From NCBI GenBank assembly GCA_016165875.1, contig JABBOT010000002.1:40867073-40931072 (forward strand): a stretch of DNA of 64,000 bases, in the 5' to 3' direction. Positions within the stretch are counted from its first letter, which is position 1, and each line of letters starts with the position of its first letter. The position numbers and the translations under genes were made by a program. The DNA comes from Acanthopleura granulata. Taxonomy: Eukaryota > Mollusca > Polyplacophora > Chitonida > Chitonidae. Below the pieces are notes generated by a model. That model saw nothing but the letters and a program-made list of their open reading frames with translations, was not told the origin of the DNA and did not search any database. Below, one piece after another: positions 12,181 to 24,539 of the stretch.

Positions 12181-13395
12181 ATGGTCACTTTCTGTGAAGG
12201 CTGTTAGAGCTGATCCCTCTCAAATCTCATATCTAGCACAACCCAAACAGCCTCAACCCGGCCCCTTCAACACCCCTAATGTCTAATGCGCCTGGCCCTG
12301 GTCCCACTTTCACAAACTTCTTAAAACGAGGTTTGTCGTAATCTTTCTGCAAACTCGCCGACTTATGGCATTATAACCCAGACAACGTCATTTACGAAAA
12401 AGTTACGGGAAACTTGATTTACGAAATTTTCTGAAACCCCTACACCCTACGCCCATGTCTGGTAAAATCCTCACATGAGGTATATCCTATACATACATCT
12501 GGTATAATCCACACAATCATGGGGTACAATTTATACAAACATCTGGTGTAACTCACATAATCTTGGGATACAATCTATACAAACATCTAGTACAACCCAC
12601 ACGGCCGTCGTTCTTACACAACTCCCACGGCTTCCATCTGTGATGCACAGGTTAGGATAGAAATATACTAGTGTATTACCACCCCTTAACCCGAGGCAGT
12701 GTTACACATGCGCCTATACGTACATTAAGGTTTTATTATGCACAAACGTGCTACGACGTGTACAAATCAGCCGACATCACACCTACAAACACACATTCGC
12801 TCTACCTAGTGCAGAGTTAAAAGCGCATACCGTCTGTTACACGGTAACGCGGTACCGGTGCAGTGCCACGTGTAAGTACACCTGCTGCAATCACACCATG
12901 CACTTGTAGTAATACTGCACAATCGATATACCACCGTTGCGGTTCTCTTCTATTGACGACATTAGTGAGTAGTGCTATAACTGGCCAGTTATCGGTCCTT
13001 GCAGATGTGTGCAACCCTTCAAGATTTCTTACTCCAAATATACCTCAGAGTCTCCAAGGCGTGAATTTGCCAACAAATTGAAAATCGCAGCATTAAAATG
13101 GCTCTCCGGAACCGCCATGGCGAAGTAATCAGAAAGATCGTGCAGCCTCGAATTACATTTGTTTATTGAGAACAAGTAGACACTGGAAGTGATTAGCGCC
13201 GTTGATCACATTACGCTGCCATAAAGAGATGGTGTAATGAGTGTGCGCTGCCTGAATGGCCGCCTGACGGTGCCAGCATGCCCCTATGGAACTGTCTACC
13301 AGCAGTCGGCCCAGGCTGATGACATATAGTGGTAATTTCCCAGCCGTTGATACCTACACTCGGTGCTCACAGCCCGGAGAAAAAATCCGTCCACA
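12181..13395. other. No gene; small diverged repeat at 12450-12610
   Basis: Between 12450 and 12610 the words CATCTGGTATAATCCACACA and ATACAA..TATACAAACATCT recur about three times. This may be an outlying piece of the previous array. The rest is apparently unique. Confidence 0.4.
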
Positions 13396-13645
13396 AGCAG
13401 TGTAATATTTGTAGGCCTATCTGACGCAGCCATGCATTATGCACAAACAGCGTAGTACTTGTAGGCCTATCTGACGCAGCCATGTATTATGCACAAACAG
13501 TGTAGTACTTGTAGGCCTATCTGACGCAGCCATGTATTATGCACAAACAGTGTAGTACTTGTAGGCCTATCTGACGCCGCCGTGTATTATGCACAAACAG
13601 TGTAGTATTTGTAGGCCTATCTGACGCCGCCGTGTATTATGCACA
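13396..13645. repeat. Tandem repeat, 50-bp unit, 5 nearly identical copies
   Basis: The unit is GTGTAGTACTTGTAGGCCTA, TCTGACGCAGCCATGTATTA, TGCACAAACA. The exact 50-bp spacing is clear from GCACAAACAG at 13441, 13491 and 13541. Only a few substitutions separate the copies, so the array is young or homogenised. Confidence 0.95.
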
Positions 13646-13957
13646 ATTGTTTCTTAGAAAGCAAAAAAAATCCCGCCTCTCTCATACGAAGGACACGGGC
13701 AGACACTCCCGTATACCTGGTAGTCTCTATACACATGTTTTAACACCGACACAAAGACCCCTCAGATTTTGTATATATATGTCAAAAATCAATCGCAGGA
13801 AAACATGATGTGTGCAGATCCTCTCCATAGATAAACAAAGTCGCGTGGATCTTTTTCCACAAATAGACGGTCAGTACCTTGCATGCATGTACAGATACCC
13901 CAAACCTATCCCTTGGTGCGCAGTATTATACCTAATAGCTACGTGTATCTTTTAGGG

Positions 13958-14091
13958 CATGCCAGCAACCTGCGGATGGTCATGGGTTTCCCACGGACTC
14001 TGCCTGGTTTTCTCCCAACATAATGCTGAACACCGTCGTATAAGTGAAATATTCTTGAGTACGGCGTAAAACACCAACAAAATAAATAAAT
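13958..14091 (+). mobile_element. SINE, 3' half
   Basis: Starts at CATGCCAGCAACCTGCGG and runs through GTCGTATAAGTGAAATATTC and TTGAGTACGGCGTAAAACAC to an AATAAATAAAT tail. The tRNA-derived head with its A and B boxes is missing. The 3' domain is the best preserved in the window. Confidence 0.85.
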
Positions 14092-14167
14092 ATCTTAATT
14101 AGACAAAGCCTATACCTTCTAGGCTAGCAGTCGAAACTTCAGGTCTCTGACCCCACGCACACAGAAA

Positions 14168-14269
14168 ATGGCCTGGGTTGACAAGCTCCTTGTTGACGCC
14201 AAATTATCGGAATTTCAAGAAAGCCCAGCAGGTAATTTTTACAAGTACCTGGATGAATTCCAAGTATGA
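14168..14269 (+). CDS. Candidate small open reading frame (33 codons)
   Basis: An ATG in strong start context (GAAAATGG) opens a 33-codon frame beginning MAWVDKLLVDAKLSEFQESP and ending in EFQV before TGA. It is amphipathic and has no repeats. After codon 21 the sequence GCAG/GTAATT could also be read as a splice donor, making this a possible first exon. No homologue comes to mind, no neighbouring exon was found, and an ORF this short can arise by chance. Confidence 0.2.
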   Translation: MAWVDKLLVDAKLSEFQESPAGNFYKYLDEFQV

Positions 14270-15189
14270 AATCTAACCAGGTTGATTGTGCCGTCTGTTT
14301 TGACAGGTGAAATGACAGAACGGATTATGTTGTCCAGTCACAATAATTGTACTGCTTTGTTTCTATTTGTAGTTCACTAAGGGCGTGACGGGAAACCATC
14401 AGATCAAATGGCATAGCAGCACAATGAGTGACAGATGTAATCTTGTATTATAGTGTGAATAGCGTACGTGCGTATTAGGTCATGAGTATTACCTCCCTTG
14501 AAGTCTTAATAAAGTTTGACAAGGTGAGGTATCAAACCACGACGTGCGGTAATTCACTGTAGGAGCAGGCGGGCTGATAAGCACGCATAAAACAATCCAT
14601 AATTCTCAGGCTTTTCTGCCGAGGTAAAAGTTACAAAGTAATTATTGCTGGATTTAAAATTTTGAATTTTGCATTTTTTCTTTTCGCTTAGAATTCTTCT
14701 CGCCTTGGCTTCTTTAAATTGACAAAGGTAAATTCTAGATTTACACACTCCATGCATTCAACAAAGTCCATTTGTTAAGTAGCTCTCCCACGAGGCCGAT
14801 TTATCTCAGAACCAGAGGCCGACTTAGTCGTGACAAAAATCGGGATAACTCTTGTTGTTGTGTATAGTCCTACGGCAGACCTGTTTGATCGGGGGTTAGT
14901 CTTGGTTGGCCTGGAATGACAGAGGACCTAGGGAGGAGCAAACCATGACTGTAGTAGGACAACCGGAAGATACTGCCAGGACTTGTTCCCGACTAACCCC
15001 GACCAGAGTGAAGTAAGTAATGGAACAGAGGCACGACCTGTACCACTGCTCCACGAGTAGTAAGACTCAATGATATTAGACATTAATCATGTGATCATTT
15101 TTGTTCAAAATGGCTACTGTTAACAAGGCAAATTCTGAACACGTGATAATGAGATTCTACTACAGACACACGTGTATAGTACGAAAACA
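14270..15189. other. No feature recognised
   Basis: Apparently unique sequence. Confidence 0.5.
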
Positions 15190-15480
15190 GTAGGGCATGA
15201 CGACGACAACAGCACAACTAATCCACGAGTGTTCAACGAGTATACAGGAGTGGTACGAGTTTACTACGACAATGTCACAACTGGGACTAACATATGAGTC
15301 TCACACGACCGAGAAACGATTACGACAATACGACTGTACTACGACAACAGTAGGACTGCAGCACGACGAGTCCAGAGTACAACGACTGCTCTACGACCAA
15401 ACCACGCTATATTTTCGACTTAGCACGAGTACTCAAAATTTTCAACATGTTCAAAAAAAAAAAAAAAAAAAAGAAACCGG
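15190..15480. repeat. Low-complexity ACGAC/ACGAG-rich tract with A-run
   Basis: Degenerate repetition of TACGACAACAGTACGACGAG-like words, ending in an A-run at about 15453-15471. A 205-codon plus-strand frame (15197-15814) starts in this tract and continues into ordinary sequence. Its first part is threonine/glutamine rich because of the repeat, its middle contains a lysine run from the A-run, and its remainder has no recognisable domain. It is not called as a gene. Confidence 0.5.
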
Positions 15481-15814
15481 TTCAACAGGACTGGGCCAGA
15501 TCAGCACGATCTTGCCAGAACAAAGTCACCACAACTCCACGACTTTTCGCCGAGTCAACGCCCGACATTTCACAAATTTAACACAGGACGCACTCGGCAC
15601 TAAAAATCGGTGGAACTCGATTCCGTGTGAGAGCTCCTTTAGGTATAAAAACAATAATTGGATTTTGTATCCAAGATTCAGGCGCACAGAAAATGGTGGG
15701 GACGGACAGGGATTGGCTGTATCTCTGAAATGTGTTGAAGTACTGCAGGGTAATTTTGCAGATATAAACTATGACAAACAATGGTTGAAGTCCATTACTT
15801 GTGGCTACAATTAA

Positions 15815-16839
15815 ACAGAGAAAAATATCATCCAATGAGCAAGTGTCCCCCACACCCTGTTTCTAGAGGACGATAGGACGCTAGTACCTACATTCAAGCT
15901 GATTTATTTTGAGAAAATGGTGGTCAGCCCCTGATGATATTTGGATATGTTGTAGACCAGGCATTTAGTTATTTGACAGTATGTATCATTTGGGCCAACA
16001 AAAATTAGGGAATACACTTTTGGGAGGGTGTTCTTTGTGAAATTGCTACATAAATAGGCTATGTTTTAGTGTTTTTATACCTATATCTTCACAGATCCCA
16101 TGCATTAAGCAGAAAAGGCCTATTCCTTTAGTTCACACTCGCCGAGCACAAGACACATAAAGCCTATTTCTAAGTTGGGTAAAACAACTTCTTTACTTTA
16201 AGTATAGGAACGAATATAGGTAGACAAATTCGATGTCTTGGGCACTCATACGCTAAGTTAAGAACAGAATAACTGAATCGTACCTAAGGACAGTCAGGGA
16301 GACAAACTCATGGGTTACATAAAACCTAAATATTATGTACACAATGTCTGCGTGAAAGATATTTAAGAAACCAATAGTTTCTCTGCATCTCACAATTACA
16401 GATAAACTTGGAACAGTGTAGAACAGAGATGCCCAGAATAAACAAAACCCCAAAAAACATCATGTGAGCTTTTATCTGAATGCTCTATTGGAAAATGTGC
16501 ATTCAACTTTACACACTTTTGTAAACCGGAATCATCTTGGAATAAAAAATGAAGATTATTAATAAGGCCTAACTATACTTACTATGACATAAATCGCAAT
16601 TCAAATAAATAACCACATAGCTTTGCAGAAAAGGCGTCTGGATGAATATTACTGGCTGTAAGAACAGTGTGCTGATTTATGGGATAATTCAGGCAAATGA
16701 GTTTGAAAGTACACCATGTGGGCGGTGATGGGGCTTCCACTCGCATTTGTTATTAATTGAACTGACTGTTACGAGCCAATCGTGTTAGCATTGTGCGTAC
16801 ACACAACTTGGTGGAAGAAATATTCCATCGAAGGTGGGG
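15815..16839. other. No feature recognised
   Basis: Apparently unique A/T-rich sequence. A G-run begins at about 16836. Confidence 0.5.
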
Positions 16840-17105
16840 GGGGGGGGACAGAGCGGTTGCCTCGTATCAGACCGAGAGGCCGTGGTTCAAATCCGAGTTG
16901 GGCTATCCCTCATACTTCAAAATCGGCAGTCTTGGAGATATTACCTGGAGTTACTCACCTACAGCTGGGCATAAGGAAAAAGCGGTGAATTGGCATACAC
17001 TACCTTAGGTCTTGTAACATCATAATGTTTAAAAGCTGAAAAAGACAATACCGCTGAGCGGCTTTATTTATTTATTTATTTATTTATTTATCTATTTATT
17101 TATTT
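16840..17105 (+). mobile_element. tRNA-derived SINE-like element with (TTTA)n end
   Basis: The tRNA-like head has an A-box-like AGAGCGGTTGCCTCG and a B-box-like GTGGTTCAAATCCGAG about 30 bp later. A body of about 150 bp follows, then a TTTATTTATTTA run at about 17064-17105. The body does not match the main SINE family, so it would be a second family. Without another copy to compare, its limits are uncertain. Confidence 0.5.
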
Positions 17106-17985
17106 CATCAAACGCTTTATGCTATACGAAATTTTCACTCAAAAATCTGCGGTCAGTTTCATGTATGGAGGATATCTATGGATAAATATCGAAAGGTTTC
17201 ATGTGTACATATTACGTGTGTATGGCCTGGCCACAGCCTGTGCGAAGTAGACCAGTGTCTCTGTCTAGAAGGAACGTTGCAGCTTTGATTCGATTCATTG
17301 CTTACTTCAGTTATGGACTGGAGAAAAGTCGTTATTTATACATCTATATTAATTTCATTGACGTTTAAGCAGTGCTCGCGAACATGTAATTTAGTTGACG
17401 ACTGTCTGGCCTAAGAGTGCAATCAGCTCGCATACAGACCCGGGAACACCATCATACCTGGCCAAATGTCTGACTAAATTCTGAAGTAAAGCCACGAGTG
17501 ATGTGTAAAGACAGATTTCAGCACCCGATCTCATTGCTGAAGGACGAATGGTCTAAACTGAGATGGCTCTGTTATCGAGACGAACGAATAAATAAATATG
17601 ACAGTTCAACAACAACAGCTAATACATTTGCCATCTAAGTCTCCACTGGTAAAAATAACCGTTAAGAAATAACCCACATATGTGGCTATGTACAGATCGA
17701 CTGATGAACAAACGAACGCGATAATATAACTCCCTGAACAACACAACTTACACTACACAGATTCTCGCCAGCAACCAGCAATTTTAAATGACAAGTGACG
17801 CAAGACACTATTTTGTTACAGACCAAAGAAAAGACACAGACAGACAAAACAATGGCTCTAACACCTTTGTAAACCCAACAGATATGGCATCCAGATGACC
17901 TCAGACTCTTACCACTACCCGTTACAGAATGGACTAATTATAGAATGGACAGACAAAATAAAATAATAACCCTAACAGACGACAC
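17106..17985. other. No feature recognised
   Basis: Apparently unique sequence up to the start of the 42-bp array. Confidence 0.5.
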
Positions 17986-17989
17986 AACT

Positions 17990-19432
17990 CTCCAGATTCA
18001 TTTTCTAACTCTTGATATATCATTGGCTACAGAGAAATTGCCCAATCAAAATTTCATACTATCAATTGCTACTAAGATATGGACCAGTCAAGACTTGATG
18101 CCAACAACTGCTACTAAGATATGATCCAGCGAAGACTTCAGGCCATCAAATGCTACTATGATTTGGCTCAGTCAAGACTTCATACCATCAATTGCTACTA
18201 AAATATGGCCCAGTCAAGACTCCATATCATCAGCTGTTACTACGATATAACCAACAGAAGACTTCATACCAACAACTGCAACGAAGGTACGGCCCACATC
18301 AACTGCTACGAAGATATGGCCCGGTCAAGACGTAATAACATCGATTTCTACTGAGATATGACCCTGTCAAGGCTTCATGCCATCAACTGACATTAAGATA
18401 TGGTCCAATCTAGACTTCATTTCATCACTTGCTACTGATAGGGCCCAGTCAAAACTTCATGTCATCAGTTGCTACTGACACAGGGTCCAGTCAAGACTTC
18501 ATTCCATCACTTAGGGGCCCTGAGATAGGGCCCAGTCAAGACTTCATGCCATCACTTGCTACTGACACAGGGTCCAGTCAAGACTTCATTCCATCACTTA
18601 GGGGCCCTGAGATAGGGCCCAGTCAAGACTTCATGCCATCACTTGCTACTGACGCAGGGTCCAGTCAAGACTTCATTCCATCACTTAGGGGCCCTGAGAT
18701 AGGGCCCAGTCAAGACTTCATGCCATCACTTGCTACTCAAATAGGGCCTGGTCAAGACCTCATAATATCAACTGATATTAAAATGTGGCCCAGTCAAGAC
18801 TTCATACTATCAATTGCTAGTGAGATAGGGCCCAGTCAAGACTTCATACCATCCATTGTTAGTGAGATAGGGCCCAGTCAAGACTTCATGTCATCAGTTG
18901 CTACTGACACAGGGTCCAGTCAAGACTTCATTCCATCACTTAGGGGCCCTGAGATAGGGCCCAGTCAAGACTTCATGCCATCACTTGCTACTGACGCAGG
19001 GTCCAGTCAAGACTTCATTCCATCACTTAGGGGCCCTGAGATAGGGCCCAGTCAAGACTTCATGCCATCACTTGCTACTGACGCAGGGTCCAGTCAAGAC
19101 TTCATTCCATCACTTAGGGGCCCTGAGATAGGGCCCAGTCAAGACTTCATGCCATCACTTGCTACTCAAATAGGGCCTGGTCAAGACCTCATACTATCAA
19201 CTGATATTAAAATGTGGCCCAGTCAAGACTTCATACTATCAATTGCTAGTGAGATAGGGCCCAGTCAAGACTTCATACCATCCATTGTTAGTGAGATAGG
19301 GCCCAGTCAAGACTTCATGTCATCAATTGCTAGTGAGATAGGGCCCAGTCAAGACTTCATACCATCCATTGTTAGTGAAATAGGGCCCAGTCAAGACTTC
19401 ATGTCATCAATTGCTAGTGAGGGCTCAGTCAA
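17990..19432. repeat. Minisatellite, 42/45-bp unit with 429-bp higher-order repeat
   Basis: The basic unit is GGGCCCAGTCAAGACTTCAT, RCCATCAATTGCTAGTGAGA, TA (42 bp). From about 18000 to 18430 copies are diverged; later copies are almost identical. A 45-bp variant (containing TTAGGGGCCCTGAGAT) alternates with 42-bp units. A block of ten units totalling 429 bp starting at 18461 is repeated from 18890. From 18429 to 19460 the plus strand stays open for 343 codons. The peptide is a 14/15-residue repeat, IGPSQDFMPSLATD-like. The older flanking copies contain stops in the same register, so this is probably not a gene. Confidence 0.9.
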
Positions 19433-19460
19433 GACATTACGCTCAGGTTATTTATCCTAG

Positions 19461-20189
19461 CTGCTTAGAGAATGACACACGTTACGTACGTACCCTCGAA
19501 TGTTCAGCCGGGTGTTAACCAATAAAGTAACCAATACAAGACATAACCAAGCCATCACCCAAGATTCGGCTTAATATCATTACTGAATTACAACGTGGAA
19601 ATGTTATGGATGACACCTCCGAACGGAGGGCAGGGGGAGCAGGTGGGGTGACGAAAATGACACCTGTAACTTGCCTCACGAAATGTACACCCTACCTCGC
19701 TAGTGCTGTACTAAGAAAGGGCGAGGCAAGGAACTAGCGAAAGGTCAGCCATAGGCTGCCAGACTTTATGTTCTGCTCTACTGTTGTAAATATGAAGGTG
19801 AGCAATAAACCACTAACTTGTACTGTTTTATGACAGCTTTGTGGTTGAGAGTGTGGTAATCGATGCGCCATGGGCAAATTAAGAACAACTGGTTCAATTA
19901 AAATATACTTCTGGTGTTAAATAGTACCATGAGAAAAAGAGATCCCGTCCTGTGTAAATCTTACATGTCATCTGCAGGGCCACGAACAAGCAATCTAATA
20001 CTTGACAGGAAAGTTTATGGTGTGCAAAGTAATTTACCTGGGATAAATGGAGATCATATCCCCAAGGACTACTGGATTTTTAGGATTAACCGGGGATTTG
20101 AACATATGGTGGCCAATTAATTCCGGTAGCACAATTGCAACTCAAAAGGAGGTTTCTCCCCACACACAATATATGTACATAGCTAGAAG
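19461..20189. other. No feature recognised
   Basis: Apparently unique spacer between two minisatellites. Confidence 0.5.
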
Positions 20190-21055
20190 TCAGAATCGGT
20201 AAACAGGAGTTAACATGAGCTGGACAATCAGAAGGACTATCCTTAAAATGAGAATGGGGAGTCTTAACATGGGTAGGATAATGAAAATGACCTGTTTTAA
20301 CGTGACTTGAACGGTAAAAATAGCCACCCGTAACATGAACTGGATAATGAGAAGGATCGGCGTTAAAATGGGCTGGATAATGAGAATGACCTGTCTTAAC
20401 AGGAGCCAGATAATGAGAATGACTTCCATTAAAAAGAGCCTGGATAATGAGAATGATTAGCATTATCATGACCTGGATTATGAGAATAACCAGTCTTAAC
20501 ATAAGCTGGATATAAATGAGAATCACCAGCTTTAACATGACCTGGAAAAGGAGAACGATTTGCCCTAAGATTAGCTGGATAAAAATGAGAATGACCAGCC
20601 TTTTCTTGACCTACGTAATGATACTGATCAGCCTTAAGATGACCTGGATAATGAGAATGACCCGTATTAACATGAGCTGGATAGTGAGAATGAAGTGCCT
20701 TAGCATGTTCTGAATAATGAGATCGACGAGCCTTAACATAACGTGGGCAGTGATAATGACCAACCTTAACATAACGTGGGCAGTGATAATGACCAACCTT
20801 AACTTGAGCTGGTTAATGAGAAAGACTTGCCTTAGCACAAGCTGAGTAATGAGAATGACCAGCCTTAAGGTGAAGCTGATAATGAGAATGGCCAGCCTGC
20901 ACATAACATGGACAATGAGAACGACATCCTTAACATGACGTAGATAAGGTGAGTGACCAATCTTAACATGTCCTGGATGATGAGAATGGTTTGACTTAAC
21001 ATGAGCTGTATAATGAGAATGACCAGCCTTAACATGAGTTGGATAATGAGTATCG
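20190..21055. repeat. Minisatellite, 33-bp unit, about 25 copies
   Basis: The unit is AACATGAGCTGGATAATGAG, AATGACCAGCCTT. Copies are moderately diverged. Because 33 is divisible by three, long minus-strand frames appear, encoding hydrophobic 11-residue repeats of the MLRLVILIIQL type. These are shadows of the repeat. Confidence 0.9.
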
Positions 21056-22125
21056 ATCCTTTGCAGAGAAGCTTTGCGCCCTCAGGCCATCAGCCCACTT
21101 GTAATCTCGTTCGCTCAAATCCCGTCCGCAAATGGCCTAATATATCATATATCCTAATTGACAGAACTGATATCGTGTTTCGGATATATAACCGTATTCA
21201 GGGAAAAAACTGGCAAATCACTCAGCCTCTGAGATATATTTGTGAAAAGCATTGAGAAGAAGACGAAGTGCTCTGCTTGGCCTGAACACCCTTGTCTAGG
21301 ATTCAACAAGGAATGAATGCTTATGGTTGAGCCCCACATCGGCAGGATGGGAGCGATATCGTGGCGAGTATTCTGTTAGGGAGTCCGTGACGGCTCTAGC
21401 GTCGCAGTTTTCCTCTTGTTCGACTTCTCTACCCATGAGCTTCTGGCCAAGTTGATCTGACCCTAATAACTGCTAGATACTTACCGAGCCATTCCAGGGG
21501 GCACCGGGGCCACGTTATAAGGAGACCCCATCCGACAATAGCAAATCGTTCTCTTCCGCTTACATTACATTACAGGATTCATCACGGACAGACTATTGAC
21601 TGGCTTGTCCTCTGGGATAGGGTTTGAACATGTGACAATGATGCTTCATCTACATAACAGCATGGCAAGAGCAAGCAAATGGTTTTTCTTTCGGGTAGTC
21701 AGCAGCACGTCTGGTTCCACAGTATGTACATGAGTTGAACGGTAAATACAACACATGGTTTAGCCGGAAAGTAACAAGTGTGGGTAGAGTGGTACAAACC
21801 GACTGTCACGCAGTTTGGGCGGTTAACAACATGTATGGCTCTTGGTAAAAACCATCAGTGGATTGGGTGGTAAAGAATATCTGTGTGTTTGGGGGGAGGG
21901 AGGTAAAAGCCATCTGTTGGTTGAAAACCACTTGTAAAAAAAAAAGCTATGGGTTGGGTTGTAAAAACCACCTTGAGACTTGTATGTTAATTACCATGCC
22001 TGGCTCGGTAAATACAATGTCAGAGTTTTGGCTTGGTTTCATGAAGACAAACCAGGCAGGGTTGTTCAGACATTTAACATTGTGGATGGTTAGTTTCATA
22101 CCCTGTTGTTGTTAGCTCACTTTCC
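21056..22125. other. No gene; tRNA-like B box near 21110
   Basis: A CGTTCGCTCAAATCCCGTCC sequence at about 21108-21128 resembles a B box and may be a SINE-head remnant. The remainder, including GTAAAAACCA-type words at 21780-22020, shows only faint repetition. Confidence 0.35.
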
Positions 22126-22770
22126 AATTGAGCAGGCATTTCGCATCGTGTGTGATTAGCCTAATCTGTTTTTACTTAGACATTTGACATAGCGGTCCAT
22201 TAACCCAATCCCGTTTTGTTCAAGCATTTAGCATTCTGAGTGCTTAGCCCAATTCCTTTTGGTTCAGGCATTCAGCATTGCATATGGTTAGTTTCATTTC
22301 GTTTTTTTCAGGCATTTAGCATTCTGAGTGGTTAGCTCAATTCCTTTTAGTCCAGACATTCAGCATTGCGTATGGTTAGTTTAATTCCTATTTGTTCAGG
22401 CATTTAGCATTGCCCGTGGTTAGTTCCATCCCTTTCTGCGTAGACATTTGGCAATGAGTTCATGAACTTAATACCTTTCTGATCGGGCATTTGGCATTGT
22501 GGTTGGTTAGCTCAATCACCTGTTAGTTTAGGCATTTAACGAGTGGTTGGCTCAATTCTTTTTGGCTCAAACATTCAGCATTGCGAGTGGTTAACTCAGT
22601 TCCCTATTATTCAAGCATTTAGCATTGTGGTTGGTTAGCTCAGTTCCCTTTTGTCCCGGTATTTAACACTGTGTGTCGTTAGTTCAGCTCCCTATTATCC
22701 AGGCATTTAGCATTCCGGTCGGCTGGCTCAGTTTCACTATTGTTCAGGCATTTAACATTGCGGTTGGTTA
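22126..22770. repeat. Minisatellite, 44-bp unit, about 14 copies
   Basis: The unit is GCATTTAGCATTGCGGTTGG, TTAGCTCAATTCCTTTTGGT, TCAG. Spacing of 44 bp is seen at 22224, 22268 and 22312. Divergence is moderate throughout. Confidence 0.9.
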
Positions 22771-24535
22771 TACCAGTCCCAATCAGGAATACAGTAATCC
22801 GGACGTGCAAGACAAATAAGGCGCTGTTCGGGTGGCAGACCGCATAGTGGCAGATGCCAACAATCGCGATGGTTGTCTTCTCCATACATATGGAATCGTC
22901 AGTTAATCGTCAAGGGCAGATGGTGACATACATGAGAAAACGACTGGCATTAAATGGTCTCATTTCTGTCACTCCCTTTTATATGCAGATCCAGAAATAA
23001 CACAACGTCGACTTGGTAACAGAACAGTGCCGTCACGTTCAAATCTGCGTCACTCGCTCAATATCTGACTGAATGTTGGCTGAACAGTCTCTCCTCAGTA
23101 CTGTCGCTACTGTCTTAAAACTGTGCTATATATAACTTTAAAAATGTTAAATCCCACATCTTGGCCGTGATGGAGATGGAAATGTATTTATAGTGTTAGA
23201 TTAATGTTATTAACATATTACGCAATAAACAGAAAATGCTGTTATTTAACAGTATCTTGTGTCAGATTTTCTGCCCCCATATAAATGTTTAACATCTTGT
23301 TATGTAACAATATGTAACAACTTGCAAACAATTATTACACATTTTGAGATGTTGGCACTCATACCTTACATAATTTAACATAATGTATTGATTTAAAACT
23401 TTGACTTTGAAAATGCTGAGGGTACATTAATTATATACTTCTGCTGCAAGAAAAACTTCTGATGTAACAACTACTCCGGTCACCACAACGAAAGCAAGGA
23501 CAGTGAACTGTGTTTTGTGTACAAACACCTATGTCCTAACTGTGATATATGTTCAGTTATCCACTTGGAGAGGACTTGCAATCCTCTTCGGGCTGACGAA
23601 TCAGAATCTCCCTGAGTCAAATCAGCAAGAGGCAAAAAACGCTGACGAGTGGAAAGTAATTACAATCTTAGTTTTTTACGATGCGGGTCTCTGTGGATTT
23701 AGTCGCCAAATGGGAAATATGTGGGCTATTTAACTGGCTGCACCACTGTCATTAAAAGCTTTGTAAAAACAATTATTCAAATCGCCCTGATTGGTATTAT
23801 TTGTTTCGAGCGGGAAAAAATGCTGACATTGTATATCATCTCATTACATGGGGAATTAAACAAATAAAATTCCTACATAATTGTACCATTTAGGAAGAGA
23901 CAAACTCTGACAGGTTAAAACTGTATATCCTACAACCGGCCTTCAACTCGTTATAGCGCGAAACTCCATCCCACATCAACCAGTCGCAATTATTTTTTAT
24001 ACTGAGAAAGATATTACATGTTTGGGTTTCCGTTCCCCATGGTCTCAAACAAAAATCGTCAGACGAGGGCGCTGGTTGCCATGACATTAAACTCACGAGC
24101 ACGACGAAAAGCAGTATAAATCAGATATCTACAGGTATATCAGTCATAGCATTAAACACATTACTTGACAACGCGTCTTGACCGTGATAAAGTAGCGAGT
24201 AATAAATAAACTACGGTAATAGGTTTTGATCACATATATAGGTAACCTACCAGTCACTTAATTCAGGACTCAATGAACTGACTGGTGGCTTTTGGTTATA
24301 CACTCATGTATTTGTCCATGCAGGTGTTTGGCCGAGACACATGTACCTCTAATGGATATATGCCCTAAATAAGGCAGATGATGTTAGGTAATACGCCTCC
24401 GCCTGTTTTCTGTATGACGTAACCCTTGCCAGACACCATCTAACCTACAAATGCTAGCCTGCACCCTACACTACTCGTCAGCAGCTTTATCGACAAATAA
24501 TTGACTACTATTTCAATACAAATCTGCTCTAAGTA
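22771..24535. other. No feature recognised
   Basis: Apparently unique A/T-rich sequence, with some TTTAACA-rich stretches at 23200-23400. Confidence 0.5.
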
Positions 24536-24539
24536 TACA

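Noticed and set aside
15197..15814. 205-codon plus-strand frame
   Set aside because: Its first third is generated by an ACGAC/ACGAG tract, a poly-lysine comes from an A-run, and the remainder has no motif or splice context.
20086..20904. Minus-strand frames encoding very hydrophobic peptides, membrane-protein-like
   Set aside because: They are 11-residue echoes of the 33-bp minisatellite, not membrane spans.
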